Below are positions 26,266-37,532 of a DNA stretch of 64,000 nucleotides, piece after piece. This DNA comes from Clostridiaceae bacterium BL-3. Lineage in GTDB: Bacteria > Bacillota > Clostridia > Clostridiales > Clostridiaceae. Below the pieces are notes generated by a model. It was not told where the DNA came from, did no database searches, and saw only the letters and a program-made list of their open reading frames with translations. Numbering within the stretch: position 1 is the stretch's first letter; each line of letters begins with the position of its first letter. Position numbers and translations under genes: made by a program. The stretch spans positions 186,001 through 250,000 of the forward strand of contig CADDXC010000001.1 of NCBI GenBank assembly GCA_902809985.1. The letters are read 5' to 3'.

Positions 26266-27417
26266 GTGTACGATAAAGGAAACATGATTACAGGGGAGCC
26301 TGCAGCTTTATACATACATATACCATTTTGCAGGAAAAAATGCCTCTATTGTGATTTTTCATCTTACAGTGGAAAAGAAGAATTTATGTGGAATTATTCA
26401 AAGGCGTTGGCTGGAGATATAGATTTTATAGGTAAGAGATCTATAAAATCTATATTTATAGGCGGTGGAACACCTACCTATTTATCACTTGAGAGCTGGA
26501 ATAATATATATAAAGCTCTGAAAAAGTTGAAATTGGAAGACAATTTGGAATTTACAGTGGAGGGAAATCCAGGTACTTTTACCGAAGAGAAATTAAGGTT
26601 TTTAAAAAATATAGGGGTCAACAGATTGAGTATAGGACTTCAAGCATGGCAGAATTCTTTACTTGGAAAAATTGGCAGAATTCATACTTTAGATGATTTT
26701 TTAAAAGGTTATGAGATGGCGAGAAAGCTGGGCTTCTCAAATATAAATGTGGATCTCATGTTTGGGCTTCCAGGGCAGACTTTAAAGGACTGGAGGGAAT
26801 CTCTGGAGAATGTGGTTGGGATGGCACCAGAACATATATCCTGTTACAGTCTGATAGTGGAAAAAGGAACTCCTTTTTACAACATGTATAAAAACCATGA
26901 ACTAAAGCTTCCTCGGGAGGAAGAGGAAAGGCAGATGTATTATTTTACATTGGAGTTTCTTTACAAAAGTGGATACAATCAATATGAAATATCCAATTTT
27001 GCCAAAATGGGAAATGAATGCAGGCACAATCTGGTGTATTGGAATTTAAAATCTTATATAGGATGCGGTTCAAGTGCCCATTCCTATGTAGATGGATATA
27101 GATACAGAAATACGTCAGATATAGAAGAGTATATTTTGGAAGGCATTGAGGGGAAATTTATAAGGCTGGATAAACATAAAAATTCCATTTATGATGATAT
27201 GGAAGAGTTTATGTTTATGGGACTTAGAAAGATAAATGGAATTTCAATAAGAGATTTTAAAAATAGATTCAATAGGGATATTTATTCAGTGTACGGCGGT
27301 ATAATAGATAAATACGTGGAGAAGGGAATACTAATAGTGGATGGAGATAGGATGTATTTAAATAAGAGAGGAATAGAAGTATCCAATAGTGTGATGTGTG
27401 AATTTATATTGACATAA
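26266..27417 (+). CDS. hemW: Radical SAM heme chaperone HemW (HemN-like)
   Basis: 383 residues. The iron-sulfur motif CRKKCLYC (CX3CX2C) follows LYIHIPF, and GGGTPTYLSLESW, VNRLSIGLQAWQ and NVDLMFGLPGQTL are typical of the HemN/HemW branch. It lacks the extra motif and length of true coproporphyrinogen dehydrogenase, so the heme-chaperone assignment is preferred. The start is GTG 26266 after GGGGAG. The order lepA-hemW-hrcA is conserved from Bacillus to Clostridium. Confidence 0.93.
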   Translation: MYDKGNMITGEPAALYIHIPFCRKKCLYCDFSSYSGKEEFMWNYSKALAGDIDFIGKRSIKSIFIGGGTPTYLSLESWNNIYKALKKLKLEDNLEFTVEGNPGTFTEEKLRFLKNIGVNRLSIGLQAWQNSLLGKIGRIHTLDDFLKGYEMARKLGFSNINVDLMFGLPGQTLKDWRESLENVVGMAPEHISCYSLIVEKGTPFYNMYKNHELKLPREEEERQMYYFTLEFLYKSGYNQYEISNFAKMGNECRHNLVYWNLKSYIGCGSSAHSYVDGYRYRNTSDIEEYILEGIEGKFIRLDKHKNSIYDDMEEFMFMGLRKINGISIRDFKNRFNRDIYSVYGGIIDKYVEKGILIVDGDRMYLNKRGIEVSNSVMCEFILT

Positions 27418-27523
27418 TATCGTTTGTATCAGATATGTTGAGTAATCATGAGAAAATATCATAAAATTCATTTTAAATGTAATAAACTATTCTATTTGTT
27501 AAAATAATATACTTTATGTGGTG

Positions 27524-27552
27524 TTGACAAAAAAAATTATGAGTGATATTTT
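27524..27552 (+). promoter_or_regulatory. Sigma-A promoter of the hrcA operon
   Basis: TTGACA (27524-27529), 17-nt spacer, TATTTT (27547-27552), directly before the CIRCE element, so HrcA binding would cover the transcription start. Confidence 0.75.
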
Positions 27553-27565
27553 TTAATCATAGTGA

Positions 27566-27592
27566 TTAGCACTCAACAGCAATGAGTGCTAA
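27566..27592. promoter_or_regulatory. CIRCE operator
   Basis: Perfect match to the consensus: TTAGCACTC (27566-27574), 9-nt spacer, GAGTGCTAA (27584-27592). HrcA binds it and represses the heat-shock operon at normal temperature. Confidence 0.98.
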
Positions 27593-27607
27593 TAAAGAGG
27601 TGATATT

Positions 27608-28651
27608 ATGGAAATGGATGAGAGAAAGATAAAAATACTTCAGGCAATAGTAAATAATTATATAAATACTGCTGAGCCTGTGGGATCCAGAACCATAGCT
27701 AAAAAATATAACTTGGGAGTGAGTTCTGCCACCATAAGAAATGAAATGTCAGATTTGGAGGAAATGGGTTATTTGGAACAGCTTCATAGTTCTTCAGGAA
27801 GGATACCCTCTAACAAAGGATATAGGTTGTATGTGGATAAATTGATGCATATACCCAATTTGAGTCCAGAAGAAATATATATAATAAAAAGTCAGATTAT
27901 AAGTGACGCATTATTTGAAGTTGATAAGATAATAAAGCAGGCTATTTATCTTTTGTCTGAATTAACGAGGCTTACTTCTGTGGTTAGAGCACCTTTTGCA
28001 AAAAAAGGTCGTATAAAGCATATGCAATTGATAAATATAGAATCTAACAGCAGTATTCTATTAGTGCTTATAATTGACAGTGGAATTATAAAAAATAACC
28101 TTATAAAAATTAAGAAGGCTATTTCTGACGGTACTCTTGTTAAGATGAGCAATGCATTGAATGACCAGTTAAAAAATTTATGTGCTGATGATATAAGTGT
28201 AGAAATTGTAGACAAATTGAAGTCGGATTTAAGAGGGTATGAGGATGTAGTTGATGAAATAATTTGCGTCTTGTATGATAGATTGAATAATGTAGATAAT
28301 TCGGAAATATATATGCAGGGAGCTATGAATATATTTGACTATCCAGAGTATAAGGACATAGAGAAGGCAAGAGAATTTTTATCTATGCTGGATAATAAAC
28401 AAAAGGTAAGCAGTTTATTAAACAGTGCCTCGAGTATTTCGGTAAAAATAGGAAATGAGAATTATATAGAAGGCGCAGAAGACTGCAGTGTAATATCTGC
28501 AGTGTACAGTTTAAATGAAAAACCAATAGGGGAAATTGGTGTAATAGGACCTACAAGAATACCTTATTCTAAAGTTATATCTGTATTGGCAAATGTGGTG
28601 AAGGAAATGAATAGTATTTTAAGTCATGCTTATTCTGATGAAAATAAGTGA
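27608..28651 (+). CDS. hrcA: Heat-inducible transcription repressor HrcA
   Basis: 347 residues. The N-terminal winged helix (ERKIKILQAIVNNYINTAEP, GVSSATIRNEMSDLEEMGYLEQLHSSSGRIPS) is nearly invariant in HrcA; the C-terminal half is the GAF-like HrcA domain ending IGPTRIPYSKVISVLANVV. It binds CIRCE 16 nt upstream and so controls its own operon (hrcA-grpE-dnaK-dnaJ); its activity depends on GroEL. AGAGGTGA precedes ATG 27608. grpE follows after 80 nt. Confidence 0.97.
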   Translation: MEMDERKIKILQAIVNNYINTAEPVGSRTIAKKYNLGVSSATIRNEMSDLEEMGYLEQLHSSSGRIPSNKGYRLYVDKLMHIPNLSPEEIYIIKSQIISDALFEVDKIIKQAIYLLSELTRLTSVVRAPFAKKGRIKHMQLINIESNSSILLVLIIDSGIIKNNLIKIKKAISDGTLVKMSNALNDQLKNLCADDISVEIVDKLKSDLRGYEDVVDEIICVLYDRLNNVDNSEIYMQGAMNIFDYPEYKDIEKAREFLSMLDNKQKVSSLLNSASSISVKIGNENYIEGAEDCSVISAVYSLNEKPIGEIGVIGPTRIPYSKVISVLANVVKEMNSILSHAYSDENK

Positions 28652-28731
28652 TGATATTATACTGAATGAATCTGAAAGCCGTTTGCTGGAGATAACAATA
28701 AAATGTTAGTTAGATTGGAGGAAGTGTCTAA

Positions 28732-29448
28732 ATGTTGAAAGATGAGGATATGAATGCACAGGATGCTGAAAAAAAATGTGCTGAAAAGGAAGATGAATGT
28801 CTAGAAAAAGATAAAAATTCCAAAGCAGGTGAAAAAATAGACCTGGATGAAAAATTGCAGGAATCCGATAATGAAAACATAGACGAAGAAGAGAAGGTCG
28901 ATGAAAAAAAGTCAGAGGATGAAGCAGAAGTAAAAGAGGAAGAAGTAGATGAACTAGAGGAGAAAAGGAAGAAGTTACAGGAAGAATTAAAAAAGGAAAA
29001 TTTTAAACTAAAGGATGAAAACAATAAAATTATGAATGAATTTAAAGCTCTTCAAGATAGACTTTCCAGAACAATGGCGGAATATGACAATTTTAGAAAA
29101 AGGACTTCAAAAGAAAAAGAGGGAATCTATTCTGATGCATGTAAAGATATATTAAAGGAAATACTTCCTGTATTAGATAACCTTGAAAGGGCAGCAAAGT
29201 CAGAGGGTAATCTAGAGGCATTAAAAAAAGGCGTAGAGATGACAATGAAGCAATTTAATACTGCACTGGAAAAGCTAAATGTGGAGGAAATTCCTTCAGA
29301 AGGAGAGTTTGACCCCAATGTGCATAATGCAGTTATGCACATAGAGGATGATAATTATGATAAGAATTGTATAGTAGAGGTATTTCAGAAAGGATATAAG
29401 AGAGGAGATAAAATAATAAGATATAGTATGGTGAAAGTAGCAAATTAA
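28732..29448 (+). CDS. grpE: Nucleotide exchange factor GrpE
   Basis: 238 residues. The first 85 residues are an extremely Glu/Lys/Asp-rich extension, followed by the long coiled coil (about 75-130), and the GrpE core with AEYDNFRKRTSKEKEGIYSDA and the beta wing ending FQKGYKRGDKIIRYSMVKVAN. GrpE releases ADP from DnaK. GGAGGAAG precedes ATG 28732. Acidic N-termini of this kind are common in clostridial GrpE, though this one is long. Confidence 0.96.
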   Translation: MLKDEDMNAQDAEKKCAEKEDECLEKDKNSKAGEKIDLDEKLQESDNENIDEEEKVDEKKSEDEAEVKEEEVDELEEKRKKLQEELKKENFKLKDENNKIMNEFKALQDRLSRTMAEYDNFRKRTSKEKEGIYSDACKDILKEILPVLDNLERAAKSEGNLEALKKGVEMTMKQFNTALEKLNVEEIPSEGEFDPNVHNAVMHIEDDNYDKNCIVEVFQKGYKRGDKIIRYSMVKVAN

Positions 29449-29510
29449 GTTTAAATAAATGAGTGAAATGTTATAAGGACAATTTCAACTGAGTTAAATT
29501 TAGGAGGTAA

Positions 29511-31409
<1,899 letters not shown>

Positions 31410-31455
31410 TATTTTCTCTTCACGATTGTATAATAAACGTGTATAATAGTAATAG

Positions 31456-31485
31456 TTAAGGGATGAGTTTTTGCTCTTCCCTTAA
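31456..31485 (+). terminator. Hairpin between dnaK and dnaJ
   Basis: TTAAGGGA (31456-31463) pairs with TCCCTTAA (31478-31485), extended by a GAG/CTC inner pairing. No T-run follows, so partial termination or mRNA stabilisation, giving less DnaJ than DnaK, is the likely role. Confidence 0.6.
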
Positions 31486-31549
31486 TTTAAGTAGAGAATT
31501 GGATTTTTACTAAATAATACTTTCGTTTTAGGTGGTGAAAAATAAAAAG

Positions 31550-32698
31550 ATGGCCAAAAAAGATTATTATGAAATACTAGGCCTTAAAAAGGGTGCCAGT
31601 GATGATGAAATAAAAAGAGCATTTAGAAAATTAGCATTAAAATACCACCCTGATAGAAATCAAGGAAATAGAGAAGCCGAGGAAAAATTCAAGGAAATAA
31701 ATGAAGCCTATCAGGTCTTGTCGGATCCACAGAGAAAAGCTCAGTACGATCAGTTTGGTACAGCTGATTTTAACGGAGGTTCTGGATTTGAAGGGGGATT
31801 TGGTGGATTTGATTTTTCCGATATGGGCGGCTTTGGAGATATATTTGACTCTTTCTTTGGAGGAGGATTTTCTTCAAGCAGAAGAAGAAAAAATGGGCCA
31901 GAAAAAGGTGCAGATCTTGAATATACCTTAAATTTGACTTTTGAACAGGCAGTTTTCGGTGTGGAAAAGGAAATATCCATAACTAGAAATGAAAAATGTG
32001 AAGCCTGTAATGGAACGGGTGCCAAAAGAGGAACTCATCCACATACCTGTGACAAATGCGGCGGAACGGGGCAGGTGAGAACTCAAAGAAATACACCTCT
32101 TGGAAGTTTTGTAAGTATGAGTACCTGCGACAAATGCGGCGGAAAGGGTACTATTATCAAAGACAGGGATATATGTCCTGAATGCAGGGGTACGGGTACT
32201 GTTAGAAGGCGTAGAAGTATAAAAGTAAAAATTCCTGCAGGAGTGGATAATGGCAATGTAATCCCTATAAGAGGACAAGGCGAGGGAGGTAAAAATGGAG
32301 GCAGTCCAGGAGATCTGTATATAAATATAAGAGTATCATCTCATTCTAAATTTAAAAGAGATGGATTTGATATCTATTTGGATACTCATATTAGTTTTGG
32401 AAAAGCTGCTCTGGGAACAAGTATAAGGGTACCTACTATAGACGGAGATGTGAAATATGAAGTACCTGCTGGAACACAATCTGAAACTGTATTTAGATTG
32501 AGAGGAAAAGGTGTACCTAAAGTCAATGGAAGAGGCAGAGGAGATCAATATGTAAAAGTGATTGTGGATGTGCCTAAGAACTTAAATGAGAAGCAAAAGG
32601 AAGCTATTATGATGCTTATGGAGGCAAGTGGAGAGATCCCTGCGGGAGGAACTGGAAGAAAATCCTTTATGGATAAATTTAAACATGGATTTAAATAA
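31550..32698 (+). CDS. dnaJ: Chaperone DnaJ (Hsp40)
   Basis: 382 residues from ATG 31550. The J domain has [22 protein letters not shown] and the HPD triad (YHPDRN), followed by a Gly/Phe-rich linker ([18 protein letters not shown]), four zinc-binding CXXCXGXG repeats ([32 protein letters not shown]), and the C-terminal substrate-binding domain. It delivers substrates to DnaK and stimulates its ATPase. An in-frame GTG at 31532 would add six residues; ATG with MAKKDYYE matches relatives better. Confidence 0.97.
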   Translation: MAKKDYYEILGLKKGASDDEIKRAFRKLALKYHPDRNQGNREAEEKFKEINEAYQVLSDPQRKAQYDQFGTADFNGGSGFEGGFGGFDFSDMGGFGDIFDSFFGGGFSSSRRRKNGPEKGADLEYTLNLTFEQAVFGVEKEISITRNEKCEACNGTGAKRGTHPHTCDKCGGTGQVRTQRNTPLGSFVSMSTCDKCGGKGTIIKDRDICPECRGTGTVRRRRSIKVKIPAGVDNGNVIPIRGQGEGGKNGGSPGDLYINIRVSSHSKFKRDGFDIYLDTHISFGKAALGTSIRVPTIDGDVKYEVPAGTQSETVFRLRGKGVPKVNGRGRGDQYVKVIVDVPKNLNEKQKEAIMMLMEASGEIPAGGTGRKSFMDKFKHGFK

Positions 32699-32706
32699 TT
32701 TGTAGA

Positions 32707-32739
32707 TGCTGACAGCTTTTAACTTAAGGGCTGTCAGCA
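32707..32739 (+). terminator. Hairpin between dnaJ and prmA
   Basis: Perfect 10-bp stem TGCTGACAGC (32707-32716) / GCTGTCAGCA (32730-32739) with a 13-nt loop; only a weak T-rich tail. It probably reduces stress-driven readthrough into prmA. Confidence 0.65.
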
Positions 32740-32787
32740 AACTTTATAGTTTTAATGTAGATCCAAATTGAGTGTAGGAGGAAATTC

Positions 32788-33729
32788 ATGAAAAAAGAGT
32801 GGATAGAAGTGGCAATTATTACTAGCAGTGAAGCTGTAGAAGCGGTTTCTGGAATATTATACAATACAGGAGTTCAAGGTGTGTCCATAGAAGATCCTAA
32901 AGATATTGAATTTGAAAAGAAACGTCCCCAGGATTGGGATTATTTTGATGAAAGCTTGCTGAAGGTAAAAGATGGCGCAGTGATAAAAGGATATTATAAG
33001 GAAGATGAAAATCTTAAGAATTATCTGGAATATATAAAAGAAAGGGTAAATAATTTAAAAAACTGCGGGATAGATAAGGGAAAAGGCATTATCACCGTAA
33101 GTAAAGTGAATGAAGAAGATTGGGAGAATAACTGGAAGCAGTATTATAAACCTTATAGGGCAGGGAATAGAGTTGTGGTGAAGCCCATTTGGGAAAATTA
33201 TAATCCTGAAAAAGATGATTTAGTAGTTCAGCTAGATCCAGGCATGGCCTTTGGAACTGGAACTCATGAAACTACGAGAATGTGTATAAAAGCTCTGGAG
33301 AAATATGTTAAGCTGGATTCGCAGGTGTTTGATATAGGCACGGGATCGGGAATACTGGCTATAACTGCAGCAAAACTTGGAGCAAAACATGTTATAGCTG
33401 TGGACATAAATGGTACGGCTGTGGAATCGGCCTTAAAAAACCTTGAATATAATGATGTAAAAAACATAGAGGTATTTCAAGGGAATCTCATGGAAAAGGT
33501 TCATGGAAAGGCAGATGTGGTAGTTGCCAATATAATTGCAGATGCTATAATATCCTTAACAGATGATGTAAAAAATTTTATAGTTCCTGGAGGAATATTT
33601 ATATCTTCAGGTATAATAAAAGACAGAAGGAAAGATGTGATTGAAAAATTGAGGAATAGTGGATTTAAAATAAAAGAAGTAAATGAGGATGGGGAATGGA
33701 TATGTGTAGTTGCAAAAAGGATGATATGA
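32788..33729 (+). CDS. prmA: Ribosomal protein L11 methyltransferase
   Basis: 313 residues. After the N-terminal substrate-binding domain ([20 protein letters not shown]), the linker reads [17 protein letters not shown], a PrmA hallmark, then the SAM-binding motif [20 protein letters not shown] and [11 protein letters not shown]. It trimethylates L11 at several residues. GTAGGAGG precedes ATG 32788. The order dnaJ-prmA-rsmE-mtaB matches Bacillus (yqeT-yqeU-yqeV). Confidence 0.95.
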   Translation: MKKEWIEVAIITSSEAVEAVSGILYNTGVQGVSIEDPKDIEFEKKRPQDWDYFDESLLKVKDGAVIKGYYKEDENLKNYLEYIKERVNNLKNCGIDKGKGIITVSKVNEEDWENNWKQYYKPYRAGNRVVVKPIWENYNPEKDDLVVQLDPGMAFGTGTHETTRMCIKALEKYVKLDSQVFDIGTGSGILAITAAKLGAKHVIAVDINGTAVESALKNLEYNDVKNIEVFQGNLMEKVHGKADVVVANIIADAIISLTDDVKNFIVPGGIFISSGIIKDRRKDVIEKLRNSGFKIKEVNEDGEWICVVAKRMI

Positions 33730-33730
33730 A

Positions 33731-34492
33731 GTGATGAATAAATTTTTTGTGCCTGAACAGGATATACACTGTAATACAGCTTTTATCAAGGGAGATGATG
33801 TAAAGCATATAAATAAGGTACTTAGACTTCAATGCGGGGATAAGGTAAATATAAACAACTGTGATGGCAAAGAATTTTTGGGAACTATAGAGAGTGTCGA
33901 GAGGGAAAGTGTTACAGTAAAAATTATAGAGGAAATTGAACTGTGCAATGAAAGTCCTGTTAAGATGTATCTATTTCAAGCACTGCCAAAATCGAGCAAA
34001 ATGGATTTGATTGTACAAAAAGCTACGGAAATAGGGGCATATGAAATAACTCCTGTTATTACCAGGAGGGTAGTGGTTAAAGTTGATTTTACCCAATCTA
34101 AGAAGGCGGAAAGATGGAATAAAATTGCCAAGGAGGCCTGTAAACAGTGTAAGAGAAGCAGGATACCAGTAGTGGATAGACCTATTGATTTTAAAGGACT
34201 TTTGCAATCATTAGTGCCTATGGATTTGATTTTTGTGCCCTATGAAAACGAAAAAAATTTGGGCATAAGAAATGTGATTGATTCTATAGACAATAGGGAT
34301 ACTATAAAAAAAGTAGCTGTAGTAATTGGACCTGAAGGTGGATTTGAAGAAAATGAGATAGAACTTCTCAAAAACATGAATTCTCATATAGTGACACTGG
34401 GACCTAGAATATTTAGGACAGAAACTGCGGGTTTTGTTTCACTAGCACTTCTCATGTATGAATTAGGTGATTTAGGAGGTATCATTAGGTGA
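33731..34492 (+). CDS. rsmE: 16S rRNA m3U1498 methyltransferase
   Basis: 253 residues, SPOUT-fold. N-terminal PUA-like part (HINKVLRLQCGDKVNI) and the SAM-knot signature VAVVIGPEGGFEENEIELL, then LGPRIFRTETAGFVSLALLMYEL. It methylates U1498 in the decoding centre. GTG 33731 is 10 nt after AAAGG; ATG 33734 is equally possible. Only 1 nt separates it from prmA, and mtaB overlaps it by 4 nt, so all three are translationally coupled. Confidence 0.94.
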   Translation: MMNKFFVPEQDIHCNTAFIKGDDVKHINKVLRLQCGDKVNINNCDGKEFLGTIESVERESVTVKIIEEIELCNESPVKMYLFQALPKSSKMDLIVQKATEIGAYEITPVITRRVVVKVDFTQSKKAERWNKIAKEACKQCKRSRIPVVDRPIDFKGLLQSLVPMDLIFVPYENEKNLGIRNVIDSIDNRDTIKKVAVVIGPEGGFEENEIELLKNMNSHIVTLGPRIFRTETAGFVSLALLMYELGDLGGIIR

Positions 34493-35880
34493 AGGTAATT
34501 GACAGTGAAAAAGTTGATTTATCACTTGGCAATGAAGAATTTTTTCGTGTATATGGGCGTAAAAAGGCAGTGGGGATGTTTACTCTAGGCTGCAGGGTGA
34601 ATCAGTACGAAACCGAAGCTATGGCAGAAAAATTTATAGCTGAGGGATATAATATAGTTGGTTTTGATGATTGTGCAGATGTGTATGTGATAAATACCTG
34701 CACTGTAACTAACATGGGAGATAAGAAATCCAGACAGATGATACATAGGGCTAGGAGAAAAAATGGAAGCGCAATAATAGCTGTAGTTGGATGTTACTCT
34801 CAAATTTCACCTGAAAAAGTATCTAATATAGAGGGTGTGGATGTTGTTTTAGGTACCAGAAATAAGGGAGACATAATTTATTTGATAAAGAGGGTATGCT
34901 TGGAACATCGCAAGATAATAGAGGTCAATGACGTTCTTAAGAACAGAGTTTTTGAAGAACTTAATATAGATAAATATCAGCATAGAACTAGAGCTTTTCT
35001 CAAAATACAGGATGGCTGTAATAGATTTTGTTCTTACTGTCTCATCCCATTTGCCAGAGGAGCAGTATGCAGCAAACCTCCAGGTAAAGTTGTAGAGGAA
35101 GTAAAAAAACTTGCTCAAAATAATTTTAAAGAAGTGACGCTTTCGGGAATACATATTGCCTCTTACGGCATGGATATGAAAGATGATTGGAATCTTGCAG
35201 GGATACTGGAAGAAGTAGATAAAATAGAAGGTATTGAAAGAGTTAGGATTGGTTCCATAGATCCCAAATTTTTTACAGAAGGTATCATAAATAGAATAAA
35301 AAGATTAAAAAAGTTGTGTCCACATTTCCACCTTTCCCTTCAGAGTGGATGTGATGAAACTTTAAGGAGAATGAATAGACACTATACTGTCCTGGAATAC
35401 GAGAAAATAGTCAAAGAATTAAGAGATGAAATAAAAGATGTGTCTATAACTACGGATATTATAGTGGGATTTCCTGGAGAGACAGAAGAAGAGTTCAGTA
35501 AGACCTATGATTTTTTGAATAGAATAGAGTTTTCCAAAATTCATGTTTTTAAGTACAGTCCAAGAAAAGGTACGAGAGCTGCAAGTATGAGGAAGCAGAT
35601 AGATGGCAGGATAAAGGAAGAGAGAAGCAGCAAAATTATAGAATTGGATAAAAAGTTGGAAAAACAGTTTATGAATAAATTTTTAGGGAAGAATATGGAT
35701 GTACTTTATGAGAGCCAATTTGAGAAAAATAATGATTATTATGAGGGGTATACTCCCAATTATATAAAAGTGATATCCAGAGGAAAATGTGGTCAGAATT
35801 TAGAAGGGAAAATTTTGAATACTGAGCTGAAAAGTGTAAAAGATGGATGTGTTTATGGAAAAATAAAAAGTTTTATTTGA
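34489..35880 (+). CDS. mtaB: tRNA t6A37 methylthiotransferase
   Basis: 463 residues. The UPF0004 domain starts with MFTLGCRVNQYETEAMAE and has cysteines in NTCTVTNMGDKKSRQ and VVGCYSQ; the radical SAM core holds GCNRFCSYCLIPFARG (CX3CX2C); a TRAM-type domain ends the protein. It converts t6A to ms2t6A at position 37 of ANN-decoding tRNAs. The start GTG 34489 overlaps the rsmE stop and has GGAGG (34472-34477 region) upstream, giving about 28 residues before the usual family start. Confidence 0.94.
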   Translation: MKVIDSEKVDLSLGNEEFFRVYGRKKAVGMFTLGCRVNQYETEAMAEKFIAEGYNIVGFDDCADVYVINTCTVTNMGDKKSRQMIHRARRKNGSAIIAVVGCYSQISPEKVSNIEGVDVVLGTRNKGDIIYLIKRVCLEHRKIIEVNDVLKNRVFEELNIDKYQHRTRAFLKIQDGCNRFCSYCLIPFARGAVCSKPPGKVVEEVKKLAQNNFKEVTLSGIHIASYGMDMKDDWNLAGILEEVDKIEGIERVRIGSIDPKFFTEGIINRIKRLKKLCPHFHLSLQSGCDETLRRMNRHYTVLEYEKIVKELRDEIKDVSITTDIIVGFPGETEEEFSKTYDFLNRIEFSKIHVFKYSPRKGTRAASMRKQIDGRIKEERSSKIIELDKKLEKQFMNKFLGKNMDVLYESQFEKNNDYYEGYTPNYIKVISRGKCGQNLEGKILNTELKSVKDGCVYGKIKSFI

Positions 35881-35939
35881 CTTTCAGAAGGATATTTCAT
35901 ATTGATTATTGAATAATTACTGTTAAGGAGGTGATGACT

Positions 35940-36284
35940 ATGGAAGAATGTATTTTTTGCAAAATAATAAAAGGTGAAATACCATCTGAGAAAGTATATG
36001 AAGATGATATAGTGTTAAGCTTTAAGGATATAGAACCAGGTGCTCCAGTACATGTTCTCATAATACCTAAAAAACATATAAGGAGTATAAATGATCTTAC
36101 TGAAGAAGATTCCAATATTATTGCTCATATATATTTGGTTGCAAAACAGATTGCAGATAAATTGGGTTTGGCAGAAAAAGGATATAGAATTGTGACTAAC
36201 TGTGGTGAGGAAGCAGGGCAGACAGTACCTCATATTCATTTTCACTTATTAGGTGGCAGATCATTTAAATGGCCGCCGGGCTAA
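35940..36284 (+). CDS. HIT family (histidine triad) nucleotide-binding protein
   Basis: 114 residues. The N-terminal part, CIFCKIIKGEIPSEKVYEDD, and the triad QTVPHIHFHLLGGR with three alternating histidines identify the HIT family (Hinge/HinT branch), which hydrolyses nucleoside phosphoramidates and similar adducts. In-frame starts exist at 35931 and 35934; ATG 35940 is chosen because AAGGAGG sits 8 nt before it. It lies between mtaB and rpsU, as in other clostridia. Confidence 0.95.
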   Translation: MEECIFCKIIKGEIPSEKVYEDDIVLSFKDIEPGAPVHVLIIPKKHIRSINDLTEEDSNIIAHIYLVAKQIADKLGLAEKGYRIVTNCGEEAGQTVPHIHFHLLGGRSFKWPPG

Positions 36285-36349
36285 AAATTTTATTAAGGTG
36301 TATATGCTGAATTCAGAGGGATAATAATATATGCAGCTATATGAAATTG

Positions 36350-36379
36350 TTGACAGTGTCCAAAGATCTATTGTATAAT
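36350..36379 (+). promoter_or_regulatory. Consensus sigma-A promoter of rpsU
   Basis: TTGACA (36350-36355), 18-nt spacer, TATAAT (36374-36379): both hexamers are perfect. It gives a leader of about 70 nt. Confidence 0.85.
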
Positions 36380-36457
36380 TGCTATGTGCTATTTGACCTA
36401 TGTTAACTGTATTTAATTTTTAAAATTAGATTGAGCTAGCGGAGGGAGGGAGATAAT

Positions 36458-36634
36458 GTGTCAGAAATAAAAGTGGGAGAAAATGAGACTATAGAAAGCG
36501 CATTGAGAAGATTCAAGAGAAAATGTGCTAGAGCTGGTGTTCTTTCGGAAGTCAGAAAAAGAGAGCACTATGAGAAACCAAGTGTAAAGAGAAAGAAGAA
36601 ATCAGAAGCTGCAAGAAAGAGAAAGTTTAAATAG
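36458..36634 (+). CDS. rpsU: 30S ribosomal protein S21
   Basis: 58 residues, starting at GTG 36458: [20 protein letters not shown], then [20 protein letters not shown] and a very basic tail [14 protein letters not shown], the full S21 sequence pattern. GGAGGGAGG (36441-36449) lies 8 nt before the start. An overlapping ATG at 36456 is out of frame and leads nowhere. S21 binds the platform of the 30S subunit near the anti-Shine-Dalgarno sequence. yqeY follows after 28 nt. Confidence 0.96.
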   Translation: MSEIKVGENETIESALRRFKRKCARAGVLSEVRKREHYEKPSVKRKKKSEAARKRKFK

Positions 36635-36662
36635 AATTCTTTGAAAGAGGGTACCAAGTAAT

Positions 36663-37112
36663 ATGTCTCTTAAAGAAAATTTACAAGAAGACTGGAAGCA
36701 GGCTTTGAAGTCAGGTGATAAGCTTAGAGCAGGTACTATAAGTATGGTCAAAGCTGCTATTTTATTGGTGGAAAAAGCTGATGGAAAAAAACTTGACGAT
36801 GATGAAAAGATCATAGATATAATATCAAAAGAAGTAAAACAGAGACGTGAATCTATACTTGAATTTGAAAAGGGCAAGAGACAGGATTTAATAGATAAAA
36901 CAAAATCTGAAATACAGATCTTGTTAAAATACCTTCCTCAGCAGTTGAGTAAAGAGGATATTTCCGAGATTGTACGGAAAGCAGTTAATGAAGTAGGGGC
37001 ACAGAGCATGAAAGACATGAAAAAAATTATGGCAATTGTAATGCCTAAAACCAGAGGCAGAGCAGATGGCAAACTTGTAAGTCAAATAGTAAAACAATAT
37101 TTAAATAAATAG
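36663..37112 (+). CDS. yqeY: GatB/YqeY domain protein
   Basis: 149 residues, the stand-alone YqeY family: SLKENLQEDWKQALKSGDKLR, RRESILEFEKGKRQDLIDK and MKDMKKIMAIVMPKTRGRADGKLVSQIVK. The fold resembles the tRNA-binding tail of GatB, but the cellular role of YqeY is not settled. It is co-transcribed with rpsU, as in Bacillus, and ends at a strong terminator. Confidence 0.94.
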   Translation: MSLKENLQEDWKQALKSGDKLRAGTISMVKAAILLVEKADGKKLDDDEKIIDIISKEVKQRRESILEFEKGKRQDLIDKTKSEIQILLKYLPQQLSKEDISEIVRKAVNEVGAQSMKDMKKIMAIVMPKTRGRADGKLVSQIVKQYLNK

Positions 37113-37142
37113 AAAGGTTGAGATTATATCTCAACCTTTTTT
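37113..37142 (+). terminator. Intrinsic terminator after rpsU-yqeY
   Basis: AAAGGTTGAGA (37113-37123) and TCTCAACCTTT (37129-37139) pair perfectly and run into a T-tract. Confidence 0.93.
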
Positions 37143-37250
37143 AATGGGAAAAATTTAAATAGTTCACAGCTTTAAGTAATTTATCATTCCTGTATTTCAT
37201 AAATTAGTAAAGGTAAGAGAGTTGGGAGATAAATTCTTAGAGGTGATATT

Positions 37251-37532
37251 GTGAAAAATAAAATGTATGACACAAAACAAAATATTGCGGATAAGCTGGA
37301 TTTGCCAAGAGATATAATTTTGAATATGCCTCAAATTAAAGTTATGGGAAATAACGAGATAATAATAGAAAATCATAAGGGCATCATACTATTTGAGGAT
37401 AGTCAGATAAAAATTAATTCAGGTATAGGGTTGATATCAATATATGGAAGTAAATTTGAAGTGCTTTTTATAGGTGGAAGCACTATAACTATAGGAGGAA
37501 AATTTAAATCTATAGTTTATGAGGGAAACTGA
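37251..37532 (+). CDS. yqfC: Sporulation protein YqfC
   Basis: 93 residues of the YabP/YqfC family: NIADKLDLPRDIILNMPQIKVMGNNEIIIENHKGI, a beta-rich small protein. In Bacillus yqfC-yqfD is expressed in the mother cell under sigma-E. The start is GTG 37251 after AGAGGTGA. It overlaps yqfD by 14 nt, so the two are translationally coupled. Confidence 0.93.
   Translation: MKNKMYDTKQNIADKLDLPRDIILNMPQIKVMGNNEIIIENHKGIILFEDSQIKINSGIGLISIYGSKFEVLFIGGSTITIGGKFKSIVYEGN

Noticed and set aside
36456-36470. ATG at 36456 as start of rpsU
   Set aside because: It is out of frame and stops after four codons; GTG 36458 gives the S21 sequence.
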